NCBI GenBank assembly: GCA_023954375.1 | Contig: JAMLIC010000010.1 | Coordinates: 62,001 to 126,000, forward strand | From: Planctomycetota bacterium | Lineage (GTDB): Bacteria; Planctomycetota; J058 | DNA: 64,000 nt | Direction: 5' to 3' | Part shown: positions 55,001 to 62,113 of the stretch, piece after piece | Layout of the letters: every line of letters starts with the position of its first letter | How positions within the stretch are numbered: position 1 is the stretch's first letter | Program-made: the position numbers and the translations under genes | The notes under the pieces: model-generated | What the model was told of the DNA's origin: nothing | Seen by the model: only the letters and a program-made list of their open reading frames with translations | Database searches by the model: none

Positions 55001-58000
55001 GCCATGTTCTTCAAGACGGACCTCCACAACCGCGCGCCGGATCACTGCGACGGCGCGACGCCCGGCGACCCCCACCAACTCGAGGTCCGTCAGGGCGACC
55101 TCGCCCTCGACGATGGCGAAGGCCCCGGAACGGCACGGGCGGGCGGCAGCGTCCTCCTCGCCACCGGCGAGGAGACCCTCGACCGTGTTGACATGGTGAT
55201 CCCGGGTCGCGGAATGGACTTCGTGCTCTCGCGACGGTACCGATCCCGCGGCTGGTACAACGGCCCGCTGGGGCACTCCTGGGACTTCAACTGGAACGAG
55301 GGTCTGTTCTTCACGGGCGACGGCCACGTCTACCGCCAGAACGGAAGGTCCCGGATCAGTCAGTGGACCCGACAGACGGACGGCTCCTACACGCCTGAGA
55401 AGGGCCACTTCTCGAAGCTGATCCGCATGCCGGGCAACCCGCTGGGGCTGTATGTCCTGCGCGAGACCGATGGAGTCAAGCGGCACTACCGGCCGGACGG
55501 CCGTCTATCAGCCGTCCAGGATCGACACGGCAACACGATCCGGCTGCTCTACCGAAGCGACGGGACGCTCGAGCGCGTCATCGACACGCTCGGCCGCGAG
55601 ATCCACTTCCACTTCCGGTCGTACCCGGACCCCGTGAAGGGGGGGACGATCGCGCGGCTGCACAGAGTGGAGGACTTCACCGGCCGAGAGGTGGAGTACG
55701 TCTACGACGCGCCGGGCGACCTCGTCGCGGTGAAGGCGCCGCAGGTGTCCGGGGAGGACCGCCGGGTCGAGCGCTACGAGTACTGGTCCGAGTTCAGCAA
55801 CGACAACGACCTGGCGCACAACCTCAAGTCCATTGCTACGCCTACCGGAGGCGGACCGACCCATACGCTGTTCTACGGGACGAACCGGGCAGACCCGCTC
55901 ACGTACGACAAGGTGATCCGCGAGACTATCGGCCAGGGCACCGGCGTCGGCGGGACCCGACACTTCTCCTACCGAGTTCCGCCGCCTGATCCGACCCTGC
56001 CGGGAGCGGCCCTGGAGGTCGAGGTCGTCGAGCCGAATGGCGAGACGCACCTCCACCTGCTCGACAAGGACGGCCTCGAGGTCGCGGTGCGCCACATGAC
56101 CCGGCCCGGGCTCCGGCCTGGCGCTCCGCCCTTCTACGAGACCCGCTCGCACTACAACGTCGACGGCCTCCTGGCCGTGCGGATCCACCCCGAGGGTAAC
56201 CGAGACATCTACACCTACGGCAGCGGCTCCAGGGCCGCGCAACGCAACGTGATCGAGCACCGGAGGGTCGCAGGTCCACGGGGTGCGTCGACCCCCGACC
56301 TGGTCACGCGCTACACCTACGAGCCGCTGTACAGCCAGCTCGCGTCGGTCACCGACCCTCGACGCTTCGCCCCGAGCTTCGTGCCCCCCCTGCCCGTCTC
56401 GGACCCCGATCGCTACACGATCCGCTACCTCTTTGACTATCAGGAGTCGTCGGGCGACCTGCTCGAGGCCCAGCTCTTCGGGATCAACTTGCCGGGGATC
56501 CCTCGCGGCCTGGGGGACCAGAACGGCGACGGCGTCACGACGCACGCCCGGGGCGACGTCGTGCGCACGATCCGTCCCAGCCCCACGCTGACGGCTCAGG
56601 GCGGCGTCTCCACCCGGCAGCCGGTCGTGACCCGGACCCGGTGGAACGAGCACGGGCAGGTGACGGAGTCGATCGACCCGCTCGGGCGCGTCACACGCTT
56701 CGAGTACCAGGGCGGGTACGTGAGCCGGCAGGTGACCGACGCCGACGGTCTGGCCCTGACGACGACGTATGAGTACGACCCGCGCGGCAATCTGACGGCC
56801 GTCACCAATCCGCGCGGCGTGAGGACGGAGCTGACCTACAACGCCCTGAACGAGCTCGTCTCGATCGTCCAGGGCCGAGGCGAGGCGGGCCTCGACCTCA
56901 CCACGCTCCACGAGTACGACCTCGACGGCCGCCTCGTGCGCACGCGCGCGGAGGCGGGCTTGTCGCCAGGGACGTACCTCGAGCGCACCTACGTGTATGA
57001 CGTCCTAGGCGACCTCCGGGAGCTGCGCGTCCAGGTGGACGCGCTCACCATCCTGACGACACGCTACCTGTACGACGAGAGCCGCCGGCTGGTCGAGGTG
57101 GTCTCTCCGGAGGGGCATCAGGTCCGGACGGAGTACGACGGAAGCGGCCTGCCGTTCAGGGTCACCCACGGGTTCCGCACGCCCGAGGCCTCGTCGACGA
57201 CGATCGATTACGACGGGAACGGCAACCGGACCCGGGTGACGGACGGCCGGGGCCAGTCCACGACGTTCACGTACGACGGACACGACCGGCTGGTCATCAC
57301 GACGGACCCGCTGGGTGGCAGGGTCGAGCAGACGTTCGATCCCGTTGGCAACGCCGTTCGTACCCGGCGCTTCGGCCATCCCCCAGCCAGGCCGACCGAC
57401 GCGCCGGTGCTCCTCGCGGAGGTGCGCGTCGACCACGACGAGCTGAACCGCCCGTACCGCTCGGACGCCGCGCTGCTGCTCGGACCCGGAGGACCGATCG
57501 AGTCGCTCGTGACCACCCGGGTGGAGTACGACCCCGCTTCCCGCCCGGTACGCGTGACAGAGCCCGACGGACGCATGACCGTGACGGTCTACGACGGGGC
57601 GGGCCGGGTCACGCACGTGTTCTCCCCCGGTGGAAGAGTTGAGCAGGACCACGACGCCAACGGTAACCGGACGGCCGTGCGATCGATCGAGGAGGCCACG
57701 GGCGGCCTCGTGCCCACACGGACGTTCACCACAGCCTACGAGTACGACCGCCTCGATCGTCCGTCGCGGGTCGTGGACGGCGCCAGCCATAGCACGACGT
57801 TGCAGTACGACCGCCGCGGACGCCTTGTCCTCCAGACGGACGCCCTGGGCAACGTGCGCACGTGGTCCCACGATGGGCTCGACCGGGTGCGACAGGAGGT
57901 GCGGGAGCTCCGTGAGGGCGGCACGGGGCAGGGACCGCCCGTCGCCGCGATCACCGTGACCTACGAGTACGACCGTGACGGCCGGCTGACGCGGGTGATC

Positions 58001-60964
58001 GACTCGCATGGGCGCGCGACCACCTTTGAGCACGACGCGCTGGGGCGTCGGACGAAGGTGCGCGACGCGCTGGGGCGCGAGCACGCGGTCCTGGAGTACG
58101 ACCGCAACGGCAACCCGCTCGCCACCCGGGACCCCAATGGGACCATGGTTCTTCGCACCTTCGACGCGCTGAACCGGCTCGTCGGCTGCACCGTCCAGCA
58201 CGGTCCTGGCGTCGCCGGGGCGACGGGCGAGAGCTACGCCTATGACGGTCTGTCGCGGCTGGTCCGAGCCAGCTCGCACCTCTCGCCGACCCAGCAGGAT
58301 GCGTGCGAGTGGACCTACGACAGCCTCGGACGAGTAGTGGAGGAGCGGCAGCACGGTCAGGTCGTGCGGAGCCGCTACACGCCCGACGGCAAGCGGCTCG
58401 AGCTGATCACGCCGGGCCGGGCGCTCTCCTGGACGCACGACCCCGCCGGCCGGCCGAGCCAACTCCTCGGCGGCACCTTCTCGGGCGCCCCCGTGATCGC
58501 AAGCTTCGAATGGGCTGGTTCCGGGCTGCGACCGCTCCAGCGGCAGCACGCCAACGGGACGCGTCGCAGCTACCTCGAACCGAGCGGCGCGGAGGGCTAC
58601 GACCCGCTGCAGCGCGTGACGCGTCTGCGCGACCTCCCGGCCTCCGGCCCCGCGCTGGTGGACAGGACGTATCGGTACGACGCCGTCGGCAACCGGACGC
58701 AGGAGGAGCGACACGAGGTCGGTGGAGCGATCGACGCGTTCACCTACGACTCGGTGTACCGCCTGGTCACGGGATCGTTCGCGGACGGGCCCCGAGGCCT
58801 GGGCGCGGTGTCCTACCAGCACGACCTCGTGGGCAACCGGACGCGGGTGACCCGAACGAGCGAGGCCGGGGCGACGACGAACGAGGTGTACTCCTCGAAC
58901 GAGCTACACCAGTACACCCGGATCGGGCCGGAGGGAGAGCCCGGGACGGCGCGGACCTACGACCACAACGGCAACCTGATCGCCGACGGCCCGTGGAGCT
59001 ATCTGTATGATTTCAAGGGGCGGTTGGCCGGAGTCTTCCTGAGCGCCGGTTCGGCGTCGCGGCCGGTGGCGCTCTACCGCTACCTGCCCGACGGGCGTCG
59101 CGTCCATCGAACGGTTTTCGACGCGACCGGGACCGTGGTCGCTCAGGAGCGGCGCTCGCTCTGGGACGGGCCGCAGGAGGTCGAGGAGCAGAACGAGCAC
59201 GGCGTCACGATGGCGACCTACGTTTGGGCGCCGGGCTACGTCGACGAGTTGATCCAGTTCCAGCGCACTGGCGCCCATCCGCTCGGCGCCGGGACCTTCT
59301 TCGTCCATCAGGACGCACGATTCAACGTCGTCGCCGTGACGGACGGGTCCGGGATAGTGGAGCGGCGCCGGTACGACGACTTCGGGGCCGTGGAGGTCCG
59401 CAACGGGGCGGGCCAGGTGCTCGCGCAGACCGCCGTCGGGTTGGAGTACGGCTTCCAGGGTAGGAGGTTCGACCCCGAGACGGGGCTCTACTTCTTCCGG
59501 GCGCGCTACTTCGACCCGGCGACCGGCCGCTTCATGAGCCGCGACCCGGTCTGGGATCCGAACAACGTCGGAAACCCGTACACCTTCGCGGGCAATAACC
59601 CAGTCACGCTCAACGACCCCACCGGGGAGATCCCACCGTTGTTGGCGGCGGGGATCGTGGCTTTCGCTGGCGCCATGATCGGCGGCGCAGTGGACCTGGG
59701 TGTACAGGCGCACACCACCGCTGGTTTCACTGCGGGCGAGTGGGATTGGCGGAGCACCGCAAAGGCGGCCGCTCTGGAAGGCGCGACCGCACCGCTGCAT
59801 CTGCTGGGTGGACCCACCGGGGGGACGATCCGCGCCATGGTCCTCAGACGCGGAACGCAGGAGATCGCCGGGAGAATGGTCTCCCGCGGGGTCATGGGCG
59901 AGCTCGAACAGGGGTCCCTCGGCGACGACGAGTGGGACGACGAAGAGGGTGAGGACTTCGACAACTGCTTCCTCGCGGGCACGCTCGTCGCCATGGCCGA
60001 TGGCACTAGGAAGCCGATCGAGGAGGTGCGCGCGGGCGACCGCGTGAAGGCGGGCGATCCGGCGCGCTGCGAGGTCGTCGACCGCGAGGTCGTGCGGACC
60101 TTCCGCAACGTCACCGACACCGTGGTCGACGTGACCTGGGCGCCGCTCGACCGCGTCGAGTGCATGGCGGTCGGCCAGCGCGGCCGAGGCGAGCGGCACT
60201 CGGTCGGCAGCTCGCGCGACGACGGCGAGGGCGGGGAGGACGGCGAACCTCCATCAGCGCAGACCGTCCGCTGCACGCCTGGGCATCCGTGGTGGGTGGA
60301 AAGCCAGCGACGCTGGCGCCTCGCGGGCGACCTGAGCGTCGGCGACCTGCTGATGCTCGACGATGGTCGCCCCGGCGTGGTCCTCGCAGTCGAGGTCCGC
60401 GAGGAGGTGGCGCAGACCTTCAACTTCGAGGTCGAGCGCGAGCACACCTACTATGTCTCTGGCGCGCAAGGCCAGCCGGGAGTGCTGGTTCACAACCGCA
60501 GCGTGGCCTGGATGGCGAAACGCGCGGCCTGGGCAGCATACAAATCTCGCGCAGGAACCCAGGGCTGGAGTTACCGGCGGTGGTCGCGTGCCTACAAGAC
60601 TCTCGCGGAGAACCGACGCATTGGCCAGATGCAGGAAACCCTGACCGGGGATTTCGCGCGGCGGTTCGGTGGGCAGTGGGACCTCGTCGGCTCGCAGGTG
60701 CACGTCGCTACTCGACGTGGCACGCGCATCGTCGACCACTTGCTCCAGAATCGCGCGAATCCGAGGATGCTCGCCGGCATCGAAGTGAAGTCGGGCGGTG
60801 CGGTCCGCTCCGGCCTCCAGGAGACCAAGGACCTTCTGCTCAACGAGGGAGTGGGGCGCTTCTTCGGAAGGCGCGCCGGCGATCTCGCCAACCGCACGGT
60901 GCACCGTGTGACCGAAGGCCGAGGCATACCCACGTTTGTCTGGAACGTCCCTCGGTTGCCATGA
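43094..60964 (+). CDS. Giant secreted Rhs/YD-repeat polymorphic toxin with Hint and nuclease tip
   Basis: One intact 5956-residue frame. Order: signal peptide (about 1-22, ending AHA); Ig-like repeats (about 228-800); more Ig-like and carboxypeptidase-regulatory-like domains (about 990-1450); nine choice-of-anchor-D beta-sandwich repeats (about 1580-2550); a cohesin-like and a Big_5-like domain; a dockerin/EF-hand-like DLDADGEVTVTD; and cadherin-like domains. The Rhs part begins near 4020 (VDMVIPGRGMDF), continues with many YD repeats, and ends in the Rhs core GRRFDPETGLYFFRARYFDP (about 5455-5512). A Hint domain and a PD-(D/E)xK-type tip follow. Rhs shells encapsulate a toxin that is released by autoproteolysis and delivered to neighbours. 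The Sec signal and huge adhesive front suggest surface display rather than T6SS loading. The next gene overlaps by ATGA and is the probable immunity gene. Confidence 0.93.
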   Translation: MSRSPVLAALGSLLLAHAAAHAQEGQRLLQVLDSTTAAGQSTTNSFAVPTTEGRWFLTVSRTSDKARGAVTLDGVTLFDDRAFQSTPASLLRAEVRPALTSTLQVSARQGDLRVLVEGVVPDAHAGPLQPHVIIRKLFEARVAPQGSELTFAVPAAAGLFALELRNEGAATAFVDLNGRPVVGPGQVTPRTTFLSSAVALEPTNVVSVRVMGNPGSAIRLEVVGYVVDTDGPAVTVVPSDGAWTHPSRPLELTFSDAVSGVDLDTLSVLVNGVECKDRLLVTATGATAPLSDLPVTPGRNDVVVLLRDQATNPGGVATHFNLDVTPPSVDVTPGDGEALASTDVPITIDYWDDDAGLALETLRVLVDGQDRTAELEVGGVQAAGTLTLAPGPHTLTVVVADVAGLVTTATASFVVDVTAPILTFLSPAAGTPTGGRDEVVIGLTDDLAGLDLDSLRLSANGVDGTSALIVDPSGDTARARLGAISDLGSGSLRLVVTARDRAGNEGQATLTLEDHDGTPPLLVLDPPRSPPVHARRTPTTVSVYFTDDRALAPETLRVWLDGQDVTDTLARPADQHSAQGTFTLGQGLHELTAEIEDARGSRTVVTSTFVVDDTPPEVVVVAPPRAGPRDRVVLTAVDHGSGLGAPIQVLVGGVDVSAYAQRDLGVALLDLAAIPAEVLQEGVVEVEGVVVDRAGNVGRGVATLTFDRTGPTLVVSPADGAVVDDERPTLVVTWSDAGAGPAPATFAATLNGADVPFVVGSDGAEATPLLADGEHVLTVALSDEAGNRTETTVRFVVRAGAAAYELSLQPGAPSAVLAHTENDLVVRAVTLSGRTSTAHAGTVLIEVSDGLPPLHGIVASFDPARDQGVLTIPRLAFFRSAGALTITARSLPPGVAGALSVQVVVSGPLISSDLPAATSAETIDVEGVSFPGQQVFLVIDGNVVAQTIAGPSGAFRFVDVALAEGERQLAIVAIDPSTGLPHTSPVVTIVVLRQAPPAPTITIPGPGAVVSNLITVRGTAPPGSVVTIREGSVALGHAPALDGAFTIPIRLTTGEHVLVAVATDAAGNTSAPSPPVRLVSGTSPVWGRVLDGEAHPPQILGGLTVRLAPDDGSAPLETATDTNGRFVFADVAPGRAVLSVNAPRRPGFARLDLPALALVDRAQGYPTIVLPRVPVELEIELPVDGDGLVAADTWVESPRVQGARLGVPAGTRVTGEGPPRLAIRPVDPAHTPLPFPRAFRPRTLWELSPSGLAFSPPLALRLPNLDRLAPGSAVPLLGLKAAQGGWVELGLATVDATGAFLETGPVMTGFSLVGVTSPGELVSTQVELRLSDPRGAPLEGATVTVDGQPLATAGGGLYRSEPLLLPRGRPVRALATLDLPDGRGGRAITLVGESLPVLPVPGGTALPELPLGLVVSASVLTGGGQPGEAPVSINTPAAQGGPQARVGLLHLFFPEPDAPPFVAVAGVPETSAAAPTTARFVPFTIDVSDPNAGTVDVVSVEYSIEGSAYTPADVVPGDPLALLSSPAAGKRHVLLWDLLGPGGVGLVDLAQVVLRVTVRDPDGHTWTSAPSAAFFVRTGEVVVSPAPLDLGEVERPVDASRTVTITNAASSLLPVEVRSLTLGGADASRFRLLDAPGLPRVLGPGEVLTVDLAFDGTSPEGTYSALLVLETSVPGPPRALPVQAASVSPTIVVTPDELDLGSVRVGEAPSSTTVTVSNASARRDLVVSSSTITGDAAFASDLATPLLVPPGATRTFTVTFAPTTPGDLAATLALASNDPDAPIATLRLRGRGERPILQVAPTAVAFGAVLVGTSATRTLTVHNAQPANRDLVISAVSLTDDGAGAFSVAAPVTPLLLPPGASVNVQVRLTPAVGPASGRLVIETDDPDTPTLSVPLEGAGVETLATLAPAPFDFGLQRLGAALEQEFLLRNAPTATADLTVTGLTGPSSVDFTLVRDEATGRTLAPGESATFVVRFEAARIGSASDTLVVSFAEGAPIELALGASAGLPRLIVSPPSADLGEVRVGAQRSAMVTVENALDATYPLTVAALLSPPGAGVFQITSAIPSGRVLQPGEGVAFGVTFSPVGADTASVVESVRLLTDDPTSPALDIPVAGRGLRPFLHLESGAVDFGVVTDGGVRERRISIQNGATANVGLVLAEVFLGSDASGAFSLASDLPDALAPGAAVDLVLRYTPRPGSSDGSVVVRTDDPDRPLAVIPLRARGELPVATTTDALHFGLRRVGEAATLLLSIENDPGATADLAVQVALVEDGGLGAFGLGSPQPATLVVPPGQSGTVEVLFASPREARFTGALQVTTNDPRLPTALVALSGEAGVPRLDLPTELDLGGVRVASSASGDLTIANLDSATFALGVAEIALVDSADGVFALVAPAVPAALAPGTAISAQVTFSPGEVREYRGVALVASDDDGSPHVVVLRGRGALPELIVATSIDVPATRVGSERHVSLPVRNASPDLPLRLTEATVSGTAFRLLEPLPPAGLSIPPQGEASLTVAFEPTSDGVFAGAITLTTDDPRLSTVAVALSGQGTYGALVLTLLPGPAAGETSIAAGSLHVLRARAVDVFGDTDTTFTGLVELRATDRASPLDGLLLLFTADDHGTVTVPLLPAFLSSGAQRLVASLLLEDRTPELGALDVFVTPAERGQAYVVLSPHSGPVAPGAEVLARVFVDCGPDDGDPATLHDTLGAYDVRLLLDPRALEIVDVAASPALGGPSFRWLGGEARFMHVVDQGSLTFPVGPDPTATGLVELATVRMRVRDTAPAGRTPVHLAVDLLATAEAAAPHLSPLGRPGPRLGLTVGEVAIAGDRPPPALHVLGGLPRAGEAIVGPLQELGAVQLAFSRALDPATVPGGVRLLDLDGAEVAGSAARAAGDPNVLVFVPAAPLAPGQYSLQVGATVAGLDALLAGPVEASFRIGTVPTPRSADLDADGEVTVTDVAIRRDRVVGRSQGEVPIFPPLFLDGVGSIVVREGEARTILVRVVDLQGAEVLLSPDGLPDFVRLTRLEEELFELTIEPTLGGSGGVVNFSAGAGGETSEGQLTISFERVNTPPGLVLVEPKSGPFIVLEGDRFELVLEAIDPDLHHPTAPDRVTFLVKSPPLRNLSGPLLSGSRQERATFVFEPDFTQAGVHPFVVEVSDHEGATASFTTVVEVRDLNRPPELSAIAPVDTDTYVSRGDRITLDFVAVDPDGDPVTIALQGAGAADLAREVSRGRIRIDEQHEAPGRLTIRLTILEPLSRHLFLSAVASDGRLMSASVSRNLLVPLTVASYSAFALQTIPVGLTPEFDRHVSKRFSVTATTGTFAAGNDTQHPDRVWLEVGDARATNVERIAWSSSGQRVLEVSAITFTDRLAFVAGALEGYVLATELIVQGQPVVRRAPLSFVAEPLTSLQPSVSGVDSAPSTFRGTYSISIAEVTTVTIPVTGTYRLEGNLVVWRGFDYSAIPTCSSVVFRFAGEALVSDGGFKVDAPPPEGWTWNGFGHLVRPVAQDFHLTEGTYQLEILASGTVERIHQHHVAAMGASFSAVLELPKPTVTLVSASSAQPGDSYLHARLRVTRPHLVRRLVVLPTNRPTGWIVGQQVVQPVPDDPREPIEVDVLFRLGDSDDLRLAGEYAIHTGGTAVTTPEVVIPTPRGASGRASHYGLYRPRATADGGTALEPAYSASILPEGVRPEDQPIGRDSPYVMYVVYDLSGLPPEDADLRASLSGDGTTTPRQHLPTVDASGAAITHSVGHVPPLEGWSGQTTRYRLSLPIFFSLRAQPAGTLTPVQVLGDRIVVSIGVPSGLGGELDPTPRSFPLPGYLAERLEVELRLRNQGAPTDTSLWASNWLFTPGLLRLSHEHDSYWLVPRGELEGSLVECEDVIQCWFPFPRDKGRYTLYLDDGDGAPLVALEPANDWYDELLEFNVRDLVVQHPELTPGRHRVRLFPTLPSGSPPGTRPAGEPLLEATFELVIANRAMFFKTDLHNRAPDHCDGATPGDPHQLEVRQGDLALDDGEGPGTARAGGSVLLATGEETLDRVDMVIPGRGMDFVLSRRYRSRGWYNGPLGHSWDFNWNEGLFFTGDGHVYRQNGRSRISQWTRQTDGSYTPEKGHFSKLIRMPGNPLGLYVLRETDGVKRHYRPDGRLSAVQDRHGNTIRLLYRSDGTLERVIDTLGREIHFHFRSYPDPVKGGTIARLHRVEDFTGREVEYVYDAPGDLVAVKAPQVSGEDRRVERYEYWSEFSNDNDLAHNLKSIATPTGGGPTHTLFYGTNRADPLTYDKVIRETIGQGTGVGGTRHFSYRVPPPDPTLPGAALEVEVVEPNGETHLHLLDKDGLEVAVRHMTRPGLRPGAPPFYETRSHYNVDGLLAVRIHPEGNRDIYTYGSGSRAAQRNVIEHRRVAGPRGASTPDLVTRYTYEPLYSQLASVTDPRRFAPSFVPPLPVSDPDRYTIRYLFDYQESSGDLLEAQLFGINLPGIPRGLGDQNGDGVTTHARGDVVRTIRPSPTLTAQGGVSTRQPVVTRTRWNEHGQVTESIDPLGRVTRFEYQGGYVSRQVTDADGLALTTTYEYDPRGNLTAVTNPRGVRTELTYNALNELVSIVQGRGEAGLDLTTLHEYDLDGRLVRTRAEAGLSPGTYLERTYVYDVLGDLRELRVQVDALTILTTRYLYDESRRLVEVVSPEGHQVRTEYDGSGLPFRVTHGFRTPEASSTTIDYDGNGNRTRVTDGRGQSTTFTYDGHDRLVITTDPLGGRVEQTFDPVGNAVRTRRFGHPPARPTDAPVLLAEVRVDHDELNRPYRSDAALLLGPGGPIESLVTTRVEYDPASRPVRVTEPDGRMTVTVYDGAGRVTHVFSPGGRVEQDHDANGNRTAVRSIEEATGGLVPTRTFTTAYEYDRLDRPSRVVDGASHSTTLQYDRRGRLVLQTDALGNVRTWSHDGLDRVRQEVRELREGGTGQGPPVAAITVTYEYDRDGRLTRVIDSHGRATTFEHDALGRRTKVRDALGREHAVLEYDRNGNPLATRDPNGTMVLRTFDALNRLVGCTVQHGPGVAGATGESYAYDGLSRLVRASSHLSPTQQDACEWTYDSLGRVVEERQHGQVVRSRYTPDGKRLELITPGRALSWTHDPAGRPSQLLGGTFSGAPVIASFEWAGSGLRPLQRQHANGTRRSYLEPSGAEGYDPLQRVTRLRDLPASGPALVDRTYRYDAVGNRTQEERHEVGGAIDAFTYDSVYRLVTGSFADGPRGLGAVSYQHDLVGNRTRVTRTSEAGATTNEVYSSNELHQYTRIGPEGEPGTARTYDHNGNLIADGPWSYLYDFKGRLAGVFLSAGSASRPVALYRYLPDGRRVHRTVFDATGTVVAQERRSLWDGPQEVEEQNEHGVTMATYVWAPGYVDELIQFQRTGAHPLGAGTFFVHQDARFNVVAVTDGSGIVERRRYDDFGAVEVRNGAGQVLAQTAVGLEYGFQGRRFDPETGLYFFRARYFDPATGRFMSRDPVWDPNNVGNPYTFAGNNPVTLNDPTGEIPPLLAAGIVAFAGAMIGGAVDLGVQAHTTAGFTAGEWDWRSTAKAAALEGATAPLHLLGGPTGGTIRAMVLRRGTQEIAGRMVSRGVMGELEQGSLGDDEWDDEEGEDFDNCFLAGTLVAMADGTRKPIEEVRAGDRVKAGDPARCEVVDREVVRTFRNVTDTVVDVTWAPLDRVECMAVGQRGRGERHSVGSSRDDGEGGEDGEPPSAQTVRCTPGHPWWVESQRRWRLAGDLSVGDLLMLDDGRPGVVLAVEVREEVAQTFNFEVEREHTYYVSGAQGQPGVLVHNRSVAWMAKRAAWAAYKSRAGTQGWSYRRWSRAYKTLAENRRIGQMQETLTGDFARRFGGQWDLVGSQVHVATRRGTRIVDHLLQNRANPRMLAGIEVKSGGAVRSGLQETKDLLLNEGVGRFFGRRAGDLANRTVHRVTEGRGIPTFVWNVPRLP
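59966..60496 (+). other. Hint autoprocessing domain of the Rhs protein
   Basis: Residues 5625-5801. It starts CFLAGTLVAMADG (nucleophile C5625), has TPGHPWW (block B His) and ends GVLVHN (H5800-N5801), a complete pretoxin-Hint pattern. Cleavage at N5801 would release the C-terminal tip. The domain includes a G/E-rich insert (near 5685-5710). Confidence 0.9.
60497..60964 (+). other. C-terminal toxin tip, PD-(D/E)xK nuclease-like
   Basis: Residues 5802-5956 (155 residues). A helix with E5848 (QETLTGDFARRF), a beta strand ending at D5881 (RIVDHL) and IEVKSG (E5897-x-K5899) match the PD-(D/E)xK nuclease signature in order and spacing. GC content and codon choice are lower than in the shell, as expected for exchanged tips. 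DNA or RNA cleavage in target cells is the likely role; substrate unknown. Confidence 0.65.
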
Positions 60965-61638
60965 AGAGATCGGAACTCCACACCGCCCTCATGGAGAAAT
61001 ACGCCAAGCCCATGGCGGACCTCGGCTTCCCTCGTGGGTCCCGCGCGACGGCTGAGTTCTCATCTCCTCGGGATCACGATCCCGTGCGCAGCATCGCCTT
61101 CGACGCGGTCAAGTGGCCGAAGGCGTTGAAGTGGGACGTGCGGCTAAGAGTGTCAGTGCGGTACGACGCGGTCGAGGAGGTGCTCAACGCTATCGATCCC
61201 GAGCGACGATCCGCGAGTACCGCCATCCAAAGGGCGTACAAGACAGCCAGTACGCTGACGCTCAATCTCACGCCCCCAGACCTCACGTTCGCGGTCGGCA
61301 CCCGAAGTGACATCGAGCGGTCTGTCGGCCCTGTTATGGACCACCTGCGCAAGGTGACACCGGCGTTCTTCGACCACTTCGGCACGATGGCGGCGCTAAT
61401 CGAGCACCTCAAGAGTGACCGAGCCCACCTCTACGTCGCCTCGGGTGCGTCGCTCCTTCCAGTCTGCCTCGCTGTGATCGGCGCACCCGCCGACGAGGTC
61501 AAGGAGTCCATCCGCCGGATCACCTCTCAGAGTCCAGGGCACCCCCCACGCATGGTGCTTGCTCGGCTAGGCGAGAAGTTCCCTCACCTGGGAATCGACG
61601 AGAGCTTCCTGGACTCTCTGCCTAAGCCGACCGGATAG
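60961..61638 (+). CDS. Probable immunity protein for the Rhs toxin tip
   Basis: A 225-residue, predicted cytoplasmic protein with no signal peptide. The ATG overlaps the toxin stop (ATGA), the usual arrangement of toxin-immunity pairs. Composition is unlike neighbouring genes: noticeably lower GC, more A/T-ending codons. Segments such as LRLRVSVRYDAVEEVL and LTLNLTPPDLTFAVG suggest an alpha/beta fold somewhat like DUF4304-type immunity proteins, but no family is certain. Function is inferred from position. Confidence 0.7.
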   Translation: MKRSELHTALMEKYAKPMADLGFPRGSRATAEFSSPRDHDPVRSIAFDAVKWPKALKWDVRLRVSVRYDAVEEVLNAIDPERRSASTAIQRAYKTASTLTLNLTPPDLTFAVGTRSDIERSVGPVMDHLRKVTPAFFDHFGTMAALIEHLKSDRAHLYVASGASLLPVCLAVIGAPADEVKESIRRITSQSPGHPPRMVLARLGEKFPHLGIDESFLDSLPKPTG

Positions 61639-61654
61639 TTGTGGACTCCGTGGC

Positions 61655-61678
61655 AAAAACCCCTGCGGCTTCGCAGGG
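61655..61678 (-). terminator. Intrinsic terminator on the minus strand
   Basis: CCCTGCG-loop-CGCAGGG (61661-61667/61672-61678) is a perfect 7-bp stem. Read on the minus strand it is followed by G and TTTTT, a standard Rho-independent terminator. It lies 31 bp past the stop of the minus-strand remnant at 61710, and 22 bp past the immunity-gene stop on the plus strand. Confidence 0.65.
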
Positions 61679-61709
61679 TCGCCGGTCGAGCCCCGCGAGG
61701 TGCCGTGGC

Positions 61710-61907
61710 TCATGCGGGCACGGCCCACCGCACCAGGGCGCCCCGGATCGCGTCGCGGACGATGAGGTGGCCGACGGACTCGGCGCCGAGCTCGATGCAC
61801 GTCATGACCAGGCGCTCCGCCGTCTCGGCGTCGGCGATGGCCGACGACGCAGCGAACCGCCCGCACAAGCCCGCGCCCCTGGTGAACGGCCAGGGCGCCG
61901 GGCCCCA
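61710..61907 (-). pseudogene. C-terminal remnant of a minus-strand gene
   Basis: About 65 codons with strong G/C third positions end at TGA (61712-61710): PWPFTRGAGLCGRF...AIADAETAERLVMTCIEL...ALVRWAVPA. The codon bias and the terminator just beyond it indicate the true 3' end of a gene. Its 5' part is missing: the frame runs into the direct repeat at 61910. Family not recognised. Confidence 0.5.
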
Positions 61908-61909
61908 GG

Positions 61910-62113
61910 TGTCAAGTGGCGGCCATAGGGACCATGCCCATTGCGGCCAATGGGTCCATGCGAGCTTCGTCGTAGGTTCGGGCCCGCGCAGGGGCACGCC
62001 GCAGCCCTACCCACAGCCTCCGCAGGCCAGCAGACGGGGAGGGCTGCGGCGTCTTTGGTGCTTCCGTAGTCGCGACAGCTCCGCACGGGGCGGCCCGGGG
62101 CGGCGCGTGGTCC
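61910..62113. repeat. Direct repeat, copy 1 (toxin 3' end plus terminator)
   Basis: About 200 bp nearly identical to 63434-63640. On the plus strand it encodes the last ~34 residues of the orphan toxin at 63037 (SSGGHRDHAHCGQWVHASFV...), but the stop TAG is CAG here, so the reading frame stays open. It includes the same terminator-like stem (61998-62008/62040-62050). A truncated duplicate of a toxin-cassette 3' end. Confidence 0.85.

Noticed and set aside
61641..61705. Possible tRNA 3' fragment or attachment site after the immunity gene (GGTCGAGCCCC)
   Set aside because: The T-arm-like stem does not pair properly and no acceptor stem or CCA is seen; a minus-strand terminator explains the hairpin.
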